In this document: positions 8,408 to 15,765 of the stretch, piece after piece | Layout of the letters: each line of letters starts with the position of its first letter | How positions within the stretch are numbered: position 1 is the first letter of the stretch | Assembly: GCA_946481585.1 (NCBI GenBank) | Contig: CAMLOF010000020.1 | Span: 1-20,332, forward strand | DNA length: 20,332 nucleotides | Source of the DNA: an uncultured Macromonas sp. | Lineage (GTDB): Bacteria > Pseudomonadota > Gammaproteobacteria > Burkholderiales > Burkholderiaceae | Reading direction: 5' to 3' | The notes under the pieces: generated by a model | Databases searched by the model: none | Told to the model about the DNA's origin: nothing | Seen by the model: only the letters and a program-made list of their open reading frames with translations | Made by a program: the position numbers and the translations under genes

Positions 8408-10492
8408 TTATCCCGCAGTGCCGCCGTTGGCACTGGCACTGCCCGCGTCAGTGGGTTTGTCGGCGGGTTCGTCGTCGTTCACGTCCATGGCAATGGTCAG
8501 CGGTGCGGCCAATTCGGCCTCGTCCTCGCCTTCCTCATCCATGGCCTCGGCCGGTGCCGTCTGATCCAGCCGCTCGATCACCGTGCCGTTGATTTCCAGA
8601 GAGATGTCGTCGATCTGCCCTAAGCGTACGCGCACCTGGGCGCCACGCGGCAGGCCGTCGGCACCCAGCACGGGGAACACCAGCGGCAGCGTGTCGGCGC
8701 GGACCAGGTTGTCCTTGATGACGGTGGCGGTGATTTCGCTCAGCGCGTGCTGCTGCAGGTAGTGCAGCGTCCAGTAACGCTCCATGCCGTTCTGGAACTG
8801 GTTGTAGGCGGTGTAGGCGGCGTCAAACGCGCTGATCACCGAGAACAGACCGGCGTCCTTGGGCTTGAACGGTGCCACCAGTGCGGCGGTCTTGCCGTGG
8901 CGCGCGCAGGCAATGATCTGCCACTGGTTGACCAGGTCGGTGTAGCGGCGCAGGGGCGAGGTGCTCCAGGCATAGCAGGGCACGCCAATGCCCGCGTGGG
9001 GCAGGGCCTTGGCGCCCATGCGCACCTTCATACCCGGCGCCAGGCTGGCCTGGCTGCGGTAGATGCCGGGCACGCCGCTGTCGGCCAGCAATTGGCCCCA
9101 GGTGCTGTTGGCCAGGATCATGGCTTCGGCCACCATCAGGTCCAGCGGTGCACCGCGCGAACGCGTGCCGATGATGACCGTTTCATCGCCGTGAGGCTCT
9201 TTGCCCTGTACGCCTTCGAGCTTGAAGGTGTAGTCGGGGCGGGTGAAGGTTTCAGGCTTGCCGCGCACCACTTCGCGGCGGGCCTTGCAGGCCAGCGCAA
9301 GGCGGTACAGGAAGGCCAGTTCCGGGCGCAGCGCGGCCACGTCGTCGGCCAGCGGGGCGCCTGCCGGGGCGGCGGGGTCCAGCAGCCATTCAGCGGTGAT
9401 GGCCTGGTCCAGCTGGTCGTGCCGCAGGTTGTGCTGAATGGGCACCTGTTCCAGGCGCGTGGCGCTGTCGCGCACCGTCAGGTCGGCTTCGTCAATGGTC
9501 AGGTACAGCGACAGGGCGGGGCGCGGGCCGCCCGCTTCCAGTGTGTAGGTCTGCACTACCTCATCGGGCAACATGGTGACTTTGTGGCCCGGCATGTAGA
9601 CGGTGGACAGGCGGTTGCGCGCCACCTGGTCGATCGCGCTGTCGGGCTGGATGGCCAGGCCCGGTGCGGCAATGTGAATGCCCAGCGTCACGGTGCCGCT
9701 GCCCAGGCCCTGCACGCTCAGCGCGTCGTCAATTTCGGTGGTGCTGGAGTCATCGACCGAGAATGCGTTGACGCTGGCCAACGGCAGTTCGTCGGTCACG
9801 GGTGGCGCCTGCAGCGCAGGGAAGCCCGTGCCCTTGGGGAAATGCTCGAACAGAAAGCGCTGCCAGTGGAACTGGTAGGCGTTGCTGATGGCGCCTGCCT
9901 TTTGCAGCAGCGCCAGCGGGGCCAGGTGCGTTTCGCGCGCAGCGTGCACCACGGCCTTGTATTCCGGCGCGTTCTTGTCGGGCTTGAACAGAATCTTGTA
10001 GAGCTGTTCGCGCACCGGGGCGGGGCACTGGCCTGCAGCCAGTTCGGCGGCCCACTGGTCGATCAGCGCCTGCACCTGTTTTTTCTTTTCAATGGCGGCC
10101 AGTGCTTGTTGCAGCACCTCGGCGGGGGCCTTCTTGTAGCGGCCCTTGCCCGCGCGGCGGAAGTAGTGCGGCGCCTCGCTCAGGCGCAGCAGCGCGGCCA
10201 CTTGCTGTTCCAGCGTGGCCTGTTCGCTGAAGTAGTCGCGTGCCAGGTCTGCAAAGCCGAATTCGTCCTCAGGCGCGAATTCCCACGCCAGGTCCAGCTC
10301 GATGTCGCCCGCCAGCGACTGCGCCGCGTTCATCAGCGCGGAGGGTGCGGGTTTGTCGAACTTCAGCAACACGTTGGCCGACTTGACCTTGACGCGCTTG
10401 CCCGTCTCCAGCTCTACCTGCAGCGAGCTTTCGGCTTCGGACAACACGCGACCGGTCAGGAACTTGCCGGCTTCATCGAACAGAGCAAACAA
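8408..10492 (-). CDS. RNB-domain (RNase II family) ribonuclease
   Basis: A protein of about 694 residues related to RNase II/RNase R, 3'-5' exoribonucleases. The order is a small N-terminal beta domain (FALFDEAGKFLTGRVL, about 2-50), a helical linker region with a possible winged-helix part (HYFRRAGKGRYKK), and the RNB catalytic domain with the acidic cluster DDSSTTEIDDA (from about residue 247). The catalytic-region motif TSPLRRYTDL follows, then a C-terminal S1-like segment (VRVRLGQIDDISLEING) and an acidic low-complexity tail. The start is uncertain: TTG at 10492 gives the N-terminus I recall in relatives, ATT at 10495 is also possible, and an upstream TTG at 10555 adds 21 residues of unlikely composition. 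It differs from E. coli rnb in its N-terminal domains, so no symbol is given. Confidence 0.9.
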   Translation of the reverse strand: MFALFDEAGKFLTGRVLSEAESSLQVELETGKRVKVKSANVLLKFDKPAPSALMNAAQSLAGDIELDLAWEFAPEDEFGFADLARDYFSEQATLEQQVAALLRLSEAPHYFRRAGKGRYKKAPAEVLQQALAAIEKKKQVQALIDQWAAELAAGQCPAPVREQLYKILFKPDKNAPEYKAVVHAARETHLAPLALLQKAGAISNAYQFHWQRFLFEHFPKGTGFPALQAPPVTDELPLASVNAFSVDDSSTTEIDDALSVQGLGSGTVTLGIHIAAPGLAIQPDSAIDQVARNRLSTVYMPGHKVTMLPDEVVQTYTLEAGGPRPALSLYLTIDEADLTVRDSATRLEQVPIQHNLRHDQLDQAITAEWLLDPAAPAGAPLADDVAALRPELAFLYRLALACKARREVVRGKPETFTRPDYTFKLEGVQGKEPHGDETVIIGTRSRGAPLDLMVAEAMILANSTWGQLLADSGVPGIYRSQASLAPGMKVRMGAKALPHAGIGVPCYAWSTSPLRRYTDLVNQWQIIACARHGKTAALVAPFKPKDAGLFSVISAFDAAYTAYNQFQNGMERYWTLHYLQQHALSEITATVIKDNLVRADTLPLVFPVLGADGLPRGAQVRVRLGQIDDISLEINGTVIERLDQTAPAEAMDEEGEDEAELAAPLTIAMDVNDDEPADKPTDAGSASANGGTAG

Positions 10493-10581
10493 AATGGGGC
10501 TTTCGGGTGGTGGGGGAACGCAGCGAAGGGGCAGGTCGCTATGGACGCTGCCCAAGGCTCAAGTTTACCGGGGGTGGCCGC

Positions 10582-11229
10582 TCAGGGTATGCCCAGCAGC
10601 TTGTGGGTCTGTAGTGACAGGCGCCACTTCGGGTGGGCCATGCAGTGCGCCACGGCGGCCTGGGTGTGCTGCTCGCGCAGCGGGCCGTCCATGGGCTGCA
10701 GGAAAAAGTGGCGGAACGCCAGGTGCTCGAACTGCGCAGGCATGGCGCCGGGCTGGGGGAACACCAGCTTGAGTTCGTCGCCCGCTGTGGCCACCAGTTC
10801 GCTGCCTGCCTTGGGGCTCACGCACACCCAGTCCAGCCCGGGGGGAATAGGCTGGGTGCCGTTGGTTTCCACGGCAATCTCGAACCCCTGTGCGTGCAGG
10901 GCGTCTATCAACGGTGAGTCGAGTTGAAGCAGGGGTTCGCCCCCGGTGCAGACGACCAGCGGCCTGCCTTTGGCAGAGGCGCCGTTCTGCGTAGGCCAGT
11001 GCGAACGAACGGCCTCAGCCAGCGCCTGGGCCGTGGCGAACTTGCCGCCGCCCGTGCCGTCGGTACCCACGAAGTCGGTGTCGCAGAAACGGCAAACGGC
11101 CTGGGCGCGGTCTTCCTCGCGCCCGCTCCACAGGTTGCAGCCCGCAAAACGGCAGAACACGGCGGCACGGCCCGCCTGCCCACCTTCGCCTTGCAGGGTG
11201 TAGAAGATTTCCTTGACAGCGTAGGTCAT
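10582..11229 (-). CDS. queE: 7-carboxy-7-deazaguanine synthase
   Basis: A 215-residue radical SAM enzyme that contracts 6-carboxytetrahydropterin to 7-carboxy-7-deazaguanine on the path to preQ0 and queuosine. The iron-sulfur cluster cysteines are C31, C46 and C49. They form the CX14CX2C variant known from Burkholderia QueE instead of the usual CX3CX2C. The SAM-binding GGEP motif is at 96-99. MTYAVKEIFYTLQGEG is the standard N-terminus, so ATG at 11229 is chosen over an in-frame ATG at 11277 that would overlap queD. It sits 16 bases after queD. The next gene on this strand (the ribonuclease) starts about 89 bases later, so the que operon may end here or read through. Confidence 0.96.
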   Translation of the reverse strand: MTYAVKEIFYTLQGEGGQAGRAAVFCRFAGCNLWSGREEDRAQAVCRFCDTDFVGTDGTGGGKFATAQALAEAVRSHWPTQNGASAKGRPLVVCTGGEPLLQLDSPLIDALHAQGFEIAVETNGTQPIPPGLDWVCVSPKAGSELVATAGDELKLVFPQPGAMPAQFEHLAFRHFFLQPMDGPLREQHTQAAVAHCMAHPKWRLSLQTHKLLGIP

Positions 11230-11245
11230 GCTCAGGCCTTGGTGT

Positions 11246-12331
11246 TCAGATGGGCAAAGCTGCTTCGTTGTCGCCAAGCAAGGCCACGGCGCCGCACCCT
11301 GGGGTCTCGTGCAGGTCTACACGGTTCAGTGCGGGCAACTCGCTGCGCGCCTGCCCCAGCACCCAGCGTGCCAGGCTGGCGCAGTCGCAGTCGGGCAGCC
11401 CGGCCAGTTCGTGCAGCGGGCGGTGGTCCAGGGCCTTGAAGATGGGGTCAAACAGGCGTTTTACGTCGCCAAAGTCCACGGTCCAGCCCATCACCTCGTC
11501 CAGCGGGGCACACAAGTGCAGGCGCAGCGTGAAGGTGTGTCCGTGCAGGCGTTGCAGCGGGCTGTGTTCGGGCGCATGCCGCAGGCGCACGGCGCTGTCC
11601 AGCGTCATTTCCTTCCAGATGCGGTAGTGCTGCCCATCATGGCTGGCGCCGCACGATGCGGTTTCAAACACCGTCACCCACGACAGTTCCGGCAGCAGGG
11701 GCTTGAGCTGGCGCCAGAGCCAGCCAGACATCACCTCGCTCGTCGGGTTCTGCAGGCCGGGGATGTTGTTCAGGCAGGCGTGGTCCAACAACTGGTGCAG
11801 CGGCGCCCACAGTGCGTCCAGTTGGTCGGTGTCCACTGGCGTGGCGCCGCTTTGGCGGGCGTGCAGCAGCACCTCGAAGCCATGCCCATGCATGCGGCCG
11901 CATTTGTGCCCTTCCGGCACGTTGGGCAGCTGGTGGGCAGCATGCAAAACGTAACGGCGCCACACGTGGGCCTGGCCCTGAGCGTCAATCTCCACGCCGC
12001 TGGTGCGGGTGCTCTGCACGCTCACCTGTTGCAGGTGCAGGCCACCGCCTTGCAGCCGTTGTTGCAGCCACCGAGCCAACTGCGTGTCGGTGGGGTTGGG
12101 CACGTGGTCGTTCAGGCAGGCGTGGTCCAGCACTTGTACGCCTGTGGCCAGGTGGCGGCGCAGTTGGTCCACCTCGCCCCCGGCAAAGGCGGCCCAGCCT
12201 GCATCGGTGGTGCCGCGCAGGCGCGCCACGAAGCTGTGCCCGTGCAGGCGTTTCTTGGGATGCCCTTCGGGCAACGCGTCTATGCGCCGGGCGGCCTCAA
12301 AGCCCGCCTCGGCGGTGTGGAGGATGTGCAT
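11246..12331 (-). CDS. queD: Triple-domain 6-carboxytetrahydropterin synthase (QueD)
   Basis: A 361-residue protein made of three tandem QueD/PTPS (T-fold) domains of about 115 residues; normal QueD has a single one. The family converts dihydroneopterin triphosphate to 6-carboxytetrahydropterin. Domain 2 (about 124-238) is intact: zinc ligands H133, H148 and H150, nucleophile C144, D183-H184 and E223. Domain 1 (about 1-120) keeps H30/H32 and D69-H70 but has R15, K26 and S107 in place of the first histidine, the cysteine and the glutamate. Domain 3 (about 239-361) keeps H263/H265, D302-H303 and E342 but has V248 and L259. The start ATG at 12331 has GAGGG 7 bases upstream; longer in-frame starts overlap queC. 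It lies between queC and queE with 16-base gaps. Confidence 0.93.
   Translation of the reverse strand: MHILHTAEAGFEAARRIDALPEGHPKKRLHGHSFVARLRGTTDAGWAAFAGGEVDQLRRHLATGVQVLDHACLNDHVPNPTDTQLARWLQQRLQGGGLHLQQVSVQSTRTSGVEIDAQGQAHVWRRYVLHAAHQLPNVPEGHKCGRMHGHGFEVLLHARQSGATPVDTDQLDALWAPLHQLLDHACLNNIPGLQNPTSEVMSGWLWRQLKPLLPELSWVTVFETASCGASHDGQHYRIWKEMTLDSAVRLRHAPEHSPLQRLHGHTFTLRLHLCAPLDEVMGWTVDFGDVKRLFDPIFKALDHRPLHELAGLPDCDCASLARWVLGQARSELPALNRVDLHETPGCGAVALLGDNEAALPI
11768..11787 (-). repeat. 20-base repeat inside queD, copy in domain 2
   Basis: This stretch encodes the LDHACLN active-site segment of domain 2 and is identical base for base to 12110-12129 in domain 1. The two copies are 342 bases apart. 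The equivalent place in domain 3 (LDHRPLHEL) has diverged. It supports internal duplication or gene conversion between domains 1 and 2. Confidence 0.85.
12110..12129 (-). repeat. 20-base repeat inside queD, copy in domain 1
   Basis: Identical to 11768-11787; it encodes LDHACLN in the first, degenerate QueD-like domain. Identity at third codon positions as well as first and second suggests shared recent ancestry or conversion, although strong codon bias could contribute. Confidence 0.85.
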
Positions 12332-12347
12332 GTCCAGGCCCTCGCGC

Positions 12348-13052
12348 TCAGGCCATGCCGAAGCGCACCCAGAGCGGGTCCGCGTGGCCAGCTTCTGCAA
12401 AGCCCTTGGCGCGCAGCAGGCACGAATCGCAGCCGCCGCAAGGTTTGCCGTCCGGCCCCGGGTCGTAGCAGCTGCTGGTGAGTGCGTAGTCCACACCCAG
12501 GCGCAGGCCTTCCTGAATGATCTGCGCCTTGTTCAGTGCCATCAGCGGGCTGTGGATCTTGAGCTTCTGTGTGCCTTCCACCCCGGCCTTGGTGGCCAGG
12601 TTGGCCAGCGTTTCAAAGGCGGCGATGTACTCCGGGCGGCAGTCCGGGTAGCCCGAGTAGTCCAGCGCGTTGACGCCGATGAAGATGTCCGACGCGCCCA
12701 GCGTTTCGGCCCAGGCCAGCGCGAAGCTCAGGAACACGGTGTTGCGCGCGGGCACGTAGGTTACGGGGATGCCGTGGCCCATGTCGTCCACCGACCGGCC
12801 CTTGGGCACCGCGATGTCGGCCGTGAGGGCGGAGCCGCCAAATTCGCGCAGGTCGATTTGCGCGACCACGTGCTTGGCTGCGCCCAGCGCGCGGGCGACG
12901 GCTTCGGCGGCCTGCAGTTCATGAACGTGGCGCTGGCCGTAGCTGAAGCTCAGCGCGTAGGGGGTGTAGCCCTGTGCCTTGGCCATGGCCAGCACGGTGG
13001 ACGAATCCAGCCCACCACTGAGCAGGACGACAGCGGGTTTGTTGTTGCTCAT
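12348..13052 (-). CDS. queC: 7-cyano-7-deazaguanine synthase
   Basis: A 234-residue ATP-dependent enzyme that turns 7-carboxy-7-deazaguanine into preQ0, the branch-point precursor of queuosine. The PP-loop ATP motif LSGGLDSST is at residues 11-19. [12 protein letters not shown] and [10 protein letters not shown] are conserved QueC segments. The C-terminal zinc site uses the cysteines in [19 protein letters not shown]. The ATG at 13052 has a GGGAG ribosome binding site 6 bases upstream. The gene follows the transporter by 12 bases and precedes queD by 16, so it is part of one operon. Confidence 0.97.
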   Translation of the reverse strand: MSNNKPAVVLLSGGLDSSTVLAMAKAQGYTPYALSFSYGQRHVHELQAAEAVARALGAAKHVVAQIDLREFGGSALTADIAVPKGRSVDDMGHGIPVTYVPARNTVFLSFALAWAETLGASDIFIGVNALDYSGYPDCRPEYIAAFETLANLATKAGVEGTQKLKIHSPLMALNKAQIIQEGLRLGVDYALTSSCYDPGPDGKPCGGCDSCLLRAKGFAEAGHADPLWVRFGMA

Positions 13053-13064
13053 GGCGTGCTCCCG

Positions 13065-13730
13065 TCAGGCAGCCACGGCCTGCGGCGCGGGCTTGAACGC
13101 CTTCATCAACGCGCTCAGCAGCACGCCGTACAGGGGCAGGAAGCACACCAGGCTCACGCCCAGCTTGGTGAAGTAATCCACCGTGGCAATTTCCACCCAG
13201 TGTTCAGCCATGAAGGCGTCGCTGCTGTTGTGGAACGCGACCGAGAAGAACAGCACCGTGTCCAGCAGGCTACCCACAACAGTAGAAGCAGCGGGCGCCA
13301 CCCACCATGCGGCCACCTGGCGCAGCCGGGAAAACACGGCAATGTCCAGCAATTGGCCCGCCACGTAGGCCACGAAACTGGCCAGCGCAATGCGGAAGAC
13401 GAAGCCATTGAATGCCGCCAGCGACGCCCAGCCGCTGAATGCGCCTTCAAAGAACAGCACCGAGACGGCGTACGAAGCCACCAGCGCGGGCAGCATCACG
13501 CGGGCAATCACGCCACGTGCCACCTCTTTGCCCAGCAGGCGCACGGTGAGGTCGGTGGCCACAAAGACCAGCGGGAAGGTGAACGAGCCCCAGGTGGTGT
13601 GCAAGCCCATCACCTCGAAGGGGATTTGCACCAGATAGTTGCTGGCGATGATGAGGGCGATGTGCAGAGCCACGAGGGCCGGCAGGGCGGAGCGGCCGCG
13701 CAGTTCAGCGGCGCCATGAAGGGAAGCCAT
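13065..13730 (-). CDS. yhhQ: Queuosine precursor transporter, YhhQ/VUT family
   Basis: A 221-residue hydrophobic protein of the DUF165/VUT family, whose E. coli member YhhQ imports preQ0 and preQ1. About six membrane segments are visible, including LPALVALHIALIIASNYLV and LGVSLVCFLPLYGVLLSAL. The family segments TWGSFTFPLVFVATDLTVRL and GSLLDTVLFFSVAF are present. The ATG at 13730 is chosen because AAGGA lies about 9 bases upstream; an in-frame ATG at 13778 has no ribosome binding site. It is the first gene of the que operon, so the cell can both make preQ0 (QueC/D/E) and salvage precursors. Confidence 0.92.
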   Translation of the reverse strand: MASLHGAAELRGRSALPALVALHIALIIASNYLVQIPFEVMGLHTTWGSFTFPLVFVATDLTVRLLGKEVARGVIARVMLPALVASYAVSVLFFEGAFSGWASLAAFNGFVFRIALASFVAYVAGQLLDIAVFSRLRQVAAWWVAPAASTVVGSLLDTVLFFSVAFHNSSDAFMAEHWVEIATVDYFTKLGVSLVCFLPLYGVLLSALMKAFKPAPQAVAA

Positions 13731-13810
13731 GGTGGGGGTCCTTTTTTTTGAAGACAGGATGGGGGCGAGGGAACCCATCGGGCGAATCGGTTTTTCAGGC
13801 CGAAACGCGA

Positions 13811-13840
13811 ATTTTAGCCGGGATTGGCGCTCAGTGCTGA
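13811..13840 (-). promoter_or_regulatory. Possible promoter of the queuosine operon
   Basis: On the minus strand TAAAAT (13816-13811) resembles a -10 element, with TCAGCA (13840-13835) as a weak -35 at 18-base spacing. It is followed by an untranslated leader of roughly 75 bases before yhhQ. I do not see the conserved bases of a preQ1 riboswitch in this leader. The intergenic stretch 13731-13877 holds nothing else I can identify. Confidence 0.3.
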
Positions 13841-13877
13841 GTCATCAGTTATGCGGAAAAGCCAGCGGCGCCGCATT

Positions 13878-14474
13878 TTATTGGGCGTACTCCACCACGA
13901 GGAGTGCCGTTGCAGCGCTCTTGCCGGGGTTGGACAGGGCGTGTTGAACATCGACGGCGTAACGCCCCGTTTCTCCGTGGCTGAGCTTCCTTTCTATGCC
14001 AGAAGATCTGACCAGTATTTGTCCACTCAAGATGGTGAGGTGTTCGCGGGTGCCTCGTTCATGAGCTTCTGAAGCCAGAACCCCGCCGGGCTCGATCGAC
14101 AGCCGGTACCACTCCAGTCTGCCTGCGAGGTCTATCGGCCCAAGAATCTTGAGTTCGCACTTGCCGTCCGGACTGCGAATCACGGGGGTCGCATGTTCGG
14201 CCACTACCGTGATTGTTGGTGCCTGGGGAGTGTCTGAATCGCTCGAAAGAAAGGCAGCAAGATCCACCCCGAGGGCATTGGACAACCGCCACATAACGGC
14301 AACCGTTGGGTTGGCCTGGTTGCGCTCGATCTGCGAGAGCATGGACTTTGAGACGCCCGCGCGGCGAGACAGCTCGTCCAATGACAGCTTCTGAGTCTGT
14401 CGCATCGACTGCAGCTTGGCGCCGATCACCGGCGGACCATCGGGTTTGTACTGGTTCTCGTGTGCTTGCGTCAT
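13878..14474 (-). CDS. XRE-family transcriptional regulator with C-terminal cupin
   Basis: A 198-residue regulator. The N-terminal helix-turn-helix spans about residues 17-78 (IGAKLQSMRQTQKLSLDELS, RAGVSKSMLSQIERNQANPT). The C-terminal cupin/RmlC-like domain spans about 90-198 (WYRLSIEPGG, HERGTREHLTILSGQILV). This architecture usually means a small-molecule-responsive repressor of neighbouring catabolic genes. It is divergent from kbl-tdh with only 88 bases between, so control of the threonine genes and of itself is likely; the ligand could be threonine, glycine or 2-amino-3-ketobutyrate (inference). The start ATG at 14474 has no ribosome binding site. GC content is lower than in the que operon. 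Confidence 0.92.
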   Translation of the reverse strand: MTQAHENQYKPDGPPVIGAKLQSMRQTQKLSLDELSRRAGVSKSMLSQIERNQANPTVAVMWRLSNALGVDLAAFLSSDSDTPQAPTITVVAEHATPVIRSPDGKCELKILGPIDLAGRLEWYRLSIEPGGVLASEAHERGTREHLTILSGQILVRSSGIERKLSHGETGRYAVDVQHALSNPGKSAATALLVVEYAQ

Positions 14475-14481
14475 GATTTGT

Positions 14482-14536
14482 TGTTCGATATACTGAACAC
14501 GTGTTCTTCATGATGGATGTGTTCGATATGAAGAAC
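14482..14536. promoter_or_regulatory. Repeat-rich operator/promoter region between the XRE gene and kbl
   Basis: Within 55 bases there are three symmetric or repeated elements. A perfect 12-base palindrome GAACACGTGTTC lies at 14495-14506. The direct repeat TGTTCGATAT occurs at 14482-14491 and 14520-14529. The inverted repeat GTTCTTCAT (14503-14511) pairs with ATGAAGAAC (14528-14536). All share the core GTTC/GAAC. Such clustering between divergent regulator and target is typical of repressor binding sites. Candidate -10 boxes (TATATC leftward at 14492-14487, GATATG rightward at 14525-14530) overlap the repeats. Confidence 0.7.
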
Positions 14537-14562
14537 TTTTGGCCACTCAAAGGATAACCGCT

Positions 14563-15765
14563 ATGTCACAAACGTCGGACTTCTACTCATCAATTCGTGC
14601 CGAACTCGAATCCATTCGGGAGGCAGGTCTGTTCAAGACCGAGCGGATCATCACGTCGCCTCAAGCCGGTGCAATCAGCACGCAGGACGGCCGCGAGGTG
14701 ATCAACCTTTGTGCCAACAACTACTTGGGCTTGTCATCGCATCCTGCTGTGCTGGATGCGGCACGCAGTGCCTTGTCAGAGCGAGGTTTTGGGCTGAGTT
14801 CGGTCCGCTTCATCTGTGGCACACAAGACCTGCACAAGGTGCTCGAGCGCCGTCTGTCCAGCTTTCTGGGTACTGAAGACACGATCCTCTACGGATCGGC
14901 CTTTGATGCCAACGGAGGTTTGTTTGAAACACTGCTGTCCGCTGAAGACGCGGTCATCAGTGACGAGCTGAATCACGCATCGATCATTGACGGCATACGG
15001 TTGAGCAAGGCGAAACGTTTTCGCTACAAGCATGACGACATGCAGGACCTTCGCCGCCAACTCCAGGAGGCTGATGCAGCGGGTGCCCGGTTCAAGCTTG
15101 TTTTCACGGACGGCGTCTTCTCGATGGACGGCACGATTGCCCGGTTGGACGAGATTCGCGAGTTGTGCGACGAGTTTGGAGCGCTGCTCGGTATTGACGA
15201 GTGCCATGCCACAGGTTTCCTGGGGCAGCGAGGCCGCGGTACGCACGAGTACCGTGGTGTTTTTGGCAAGATCGATATCATCACCGGTACGCTGGGCAAG
15301 GCTCTGGGCGGCGCCTCAGGGGGCTTCACCAGCGCTCGTGCAGAGGTCGTTTCGCTGTTGCGCCAGCGCTCCCGCCCCTATCTTTTCTCGAACACGGTTG
15401 CGCCTGCCATTGTCGGCGCAACGATCAAGGTGCTCGATCTGCTCGAGGCAGACACCAGCCTTCGCGACCAGCTGGAATACAACGCTCAGTATCTGCGCTC
15501 TGGTTTGCAGGCGATTGGATTTGACATCAAGCCGGGCAACCACCCGATCATTCCCGTCATGGTCTATGACTCCGTGCTGGCTCAAGGTCTTTCGCAACGG
15601 CTGCTGGAGCTTGGCGTCTATGTCGTCGGATTCTTCTTCCCCGTGGTTCCCAAAGGTCAGGCGCGCATTCGGGTCCAGGTCAGCGCCAACCACACCAAAG
15701 AGCAACTGGATGCGGCGCTCAAGGCGTTTGCGCAGGCAGGCAAAGAACTTGGAGTGACAAAATGA
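14563..15765 (+). CDS. kbl: Glycine C-acetyltransferase (2-amino-3-ketobutyrate CoA ligase)
   Basis: A 400-residue PLP enzyme of the alpha-oxoamine synthase family, close in length to E. coli Kbl (398). It cleaves 2-amino-3-ketobutyrate with CoA to glycine and acetyl-CoA. Visible are the N-terminal LCANNYLGLSSHP, FICGTQDLHKVLE, the DELNHASIIDG histidine region (H138), the IDECHATGFLG aspartate motif and the PLP-lysine motif TGTLGKALGGASGG with K246. The ATG at 14563 has AAAGGA 8 bases upstream; an in-frame TTG at 14539 has no such signal. The stop overlaps the tdh start (ATGA), so both are one operon. Related family members (BioF, HemA) are less likely given the partner. Confidence 0.96.
   Translation: MSQTSDFYSSIRAELESIREAGLFKTERIITSPQAGAISTQDGREVINLCANNYLGLSSHPAVLDAARSALSERGFGLSSVRFICGTQDLHKVLERRLSSFLGTEDTILYGSAFDANGGLFETLLSAEDAVISDELNHASIIDGIRLSKAKRFRYKHDDMQDLRRQLQEADAAGARFKLVFTDGVFSMDGTIARLDEIRELCDEFGALLGIDECHATGFLGQRGRGTHEYRGVFGKIDIITGTLGKALGGASGGFTSARAEVVSLLRQRSRPYLFSNTVAPAIVGATIKVLDLLEADTSLRDQLEYNAQYLRSGLQAIGFDIKPGNHPIIPVMVYDSVLAQGLSQRLLELGVYVVGFFFPVVPKGQARIRVQVSANHTKEQLDAALKAFAQAGKELGVTK

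Noticed and set aside
8747..10927. A 726-codon plus-strand frame opposite the RNB ribonuclease and queE.
   Set aside because: Shadow of real genes: composition is Gln/Gly/His/Val-rich without domain features, while the opposite strand carries catalytic motifs throughout.
11246..12496. A longer queD starting at 12496.
   Set aside because: The extra 55 residues overlap queC, lack domain similarity, and an ATG with a good ribosome binding site exists at 12331.
12003..13751. A 582-codon plus-strand frame opposite queD, queC and yhhQ.
   Set aside because: Same reason: antisense of three conserved genes, no ribosome binding site, no recognisable domain.
13865..13874. GCGGCGCCGC followed by ATTTTATT as a terminator on the plus strand.
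   Set aside because: The palindrome has no loop, the T-run is interrupted, and no plus-strand gene ends here; it mostly lies outside the XRE coding end by chance composition.
13731..13877. A preQ1 riboswitch in front of the queuosine operon.
   Set aside because: I could not see the conserved loop and A-rich tail of known preQ1 classes; only a -10-like box and short inverted repeats are visible.
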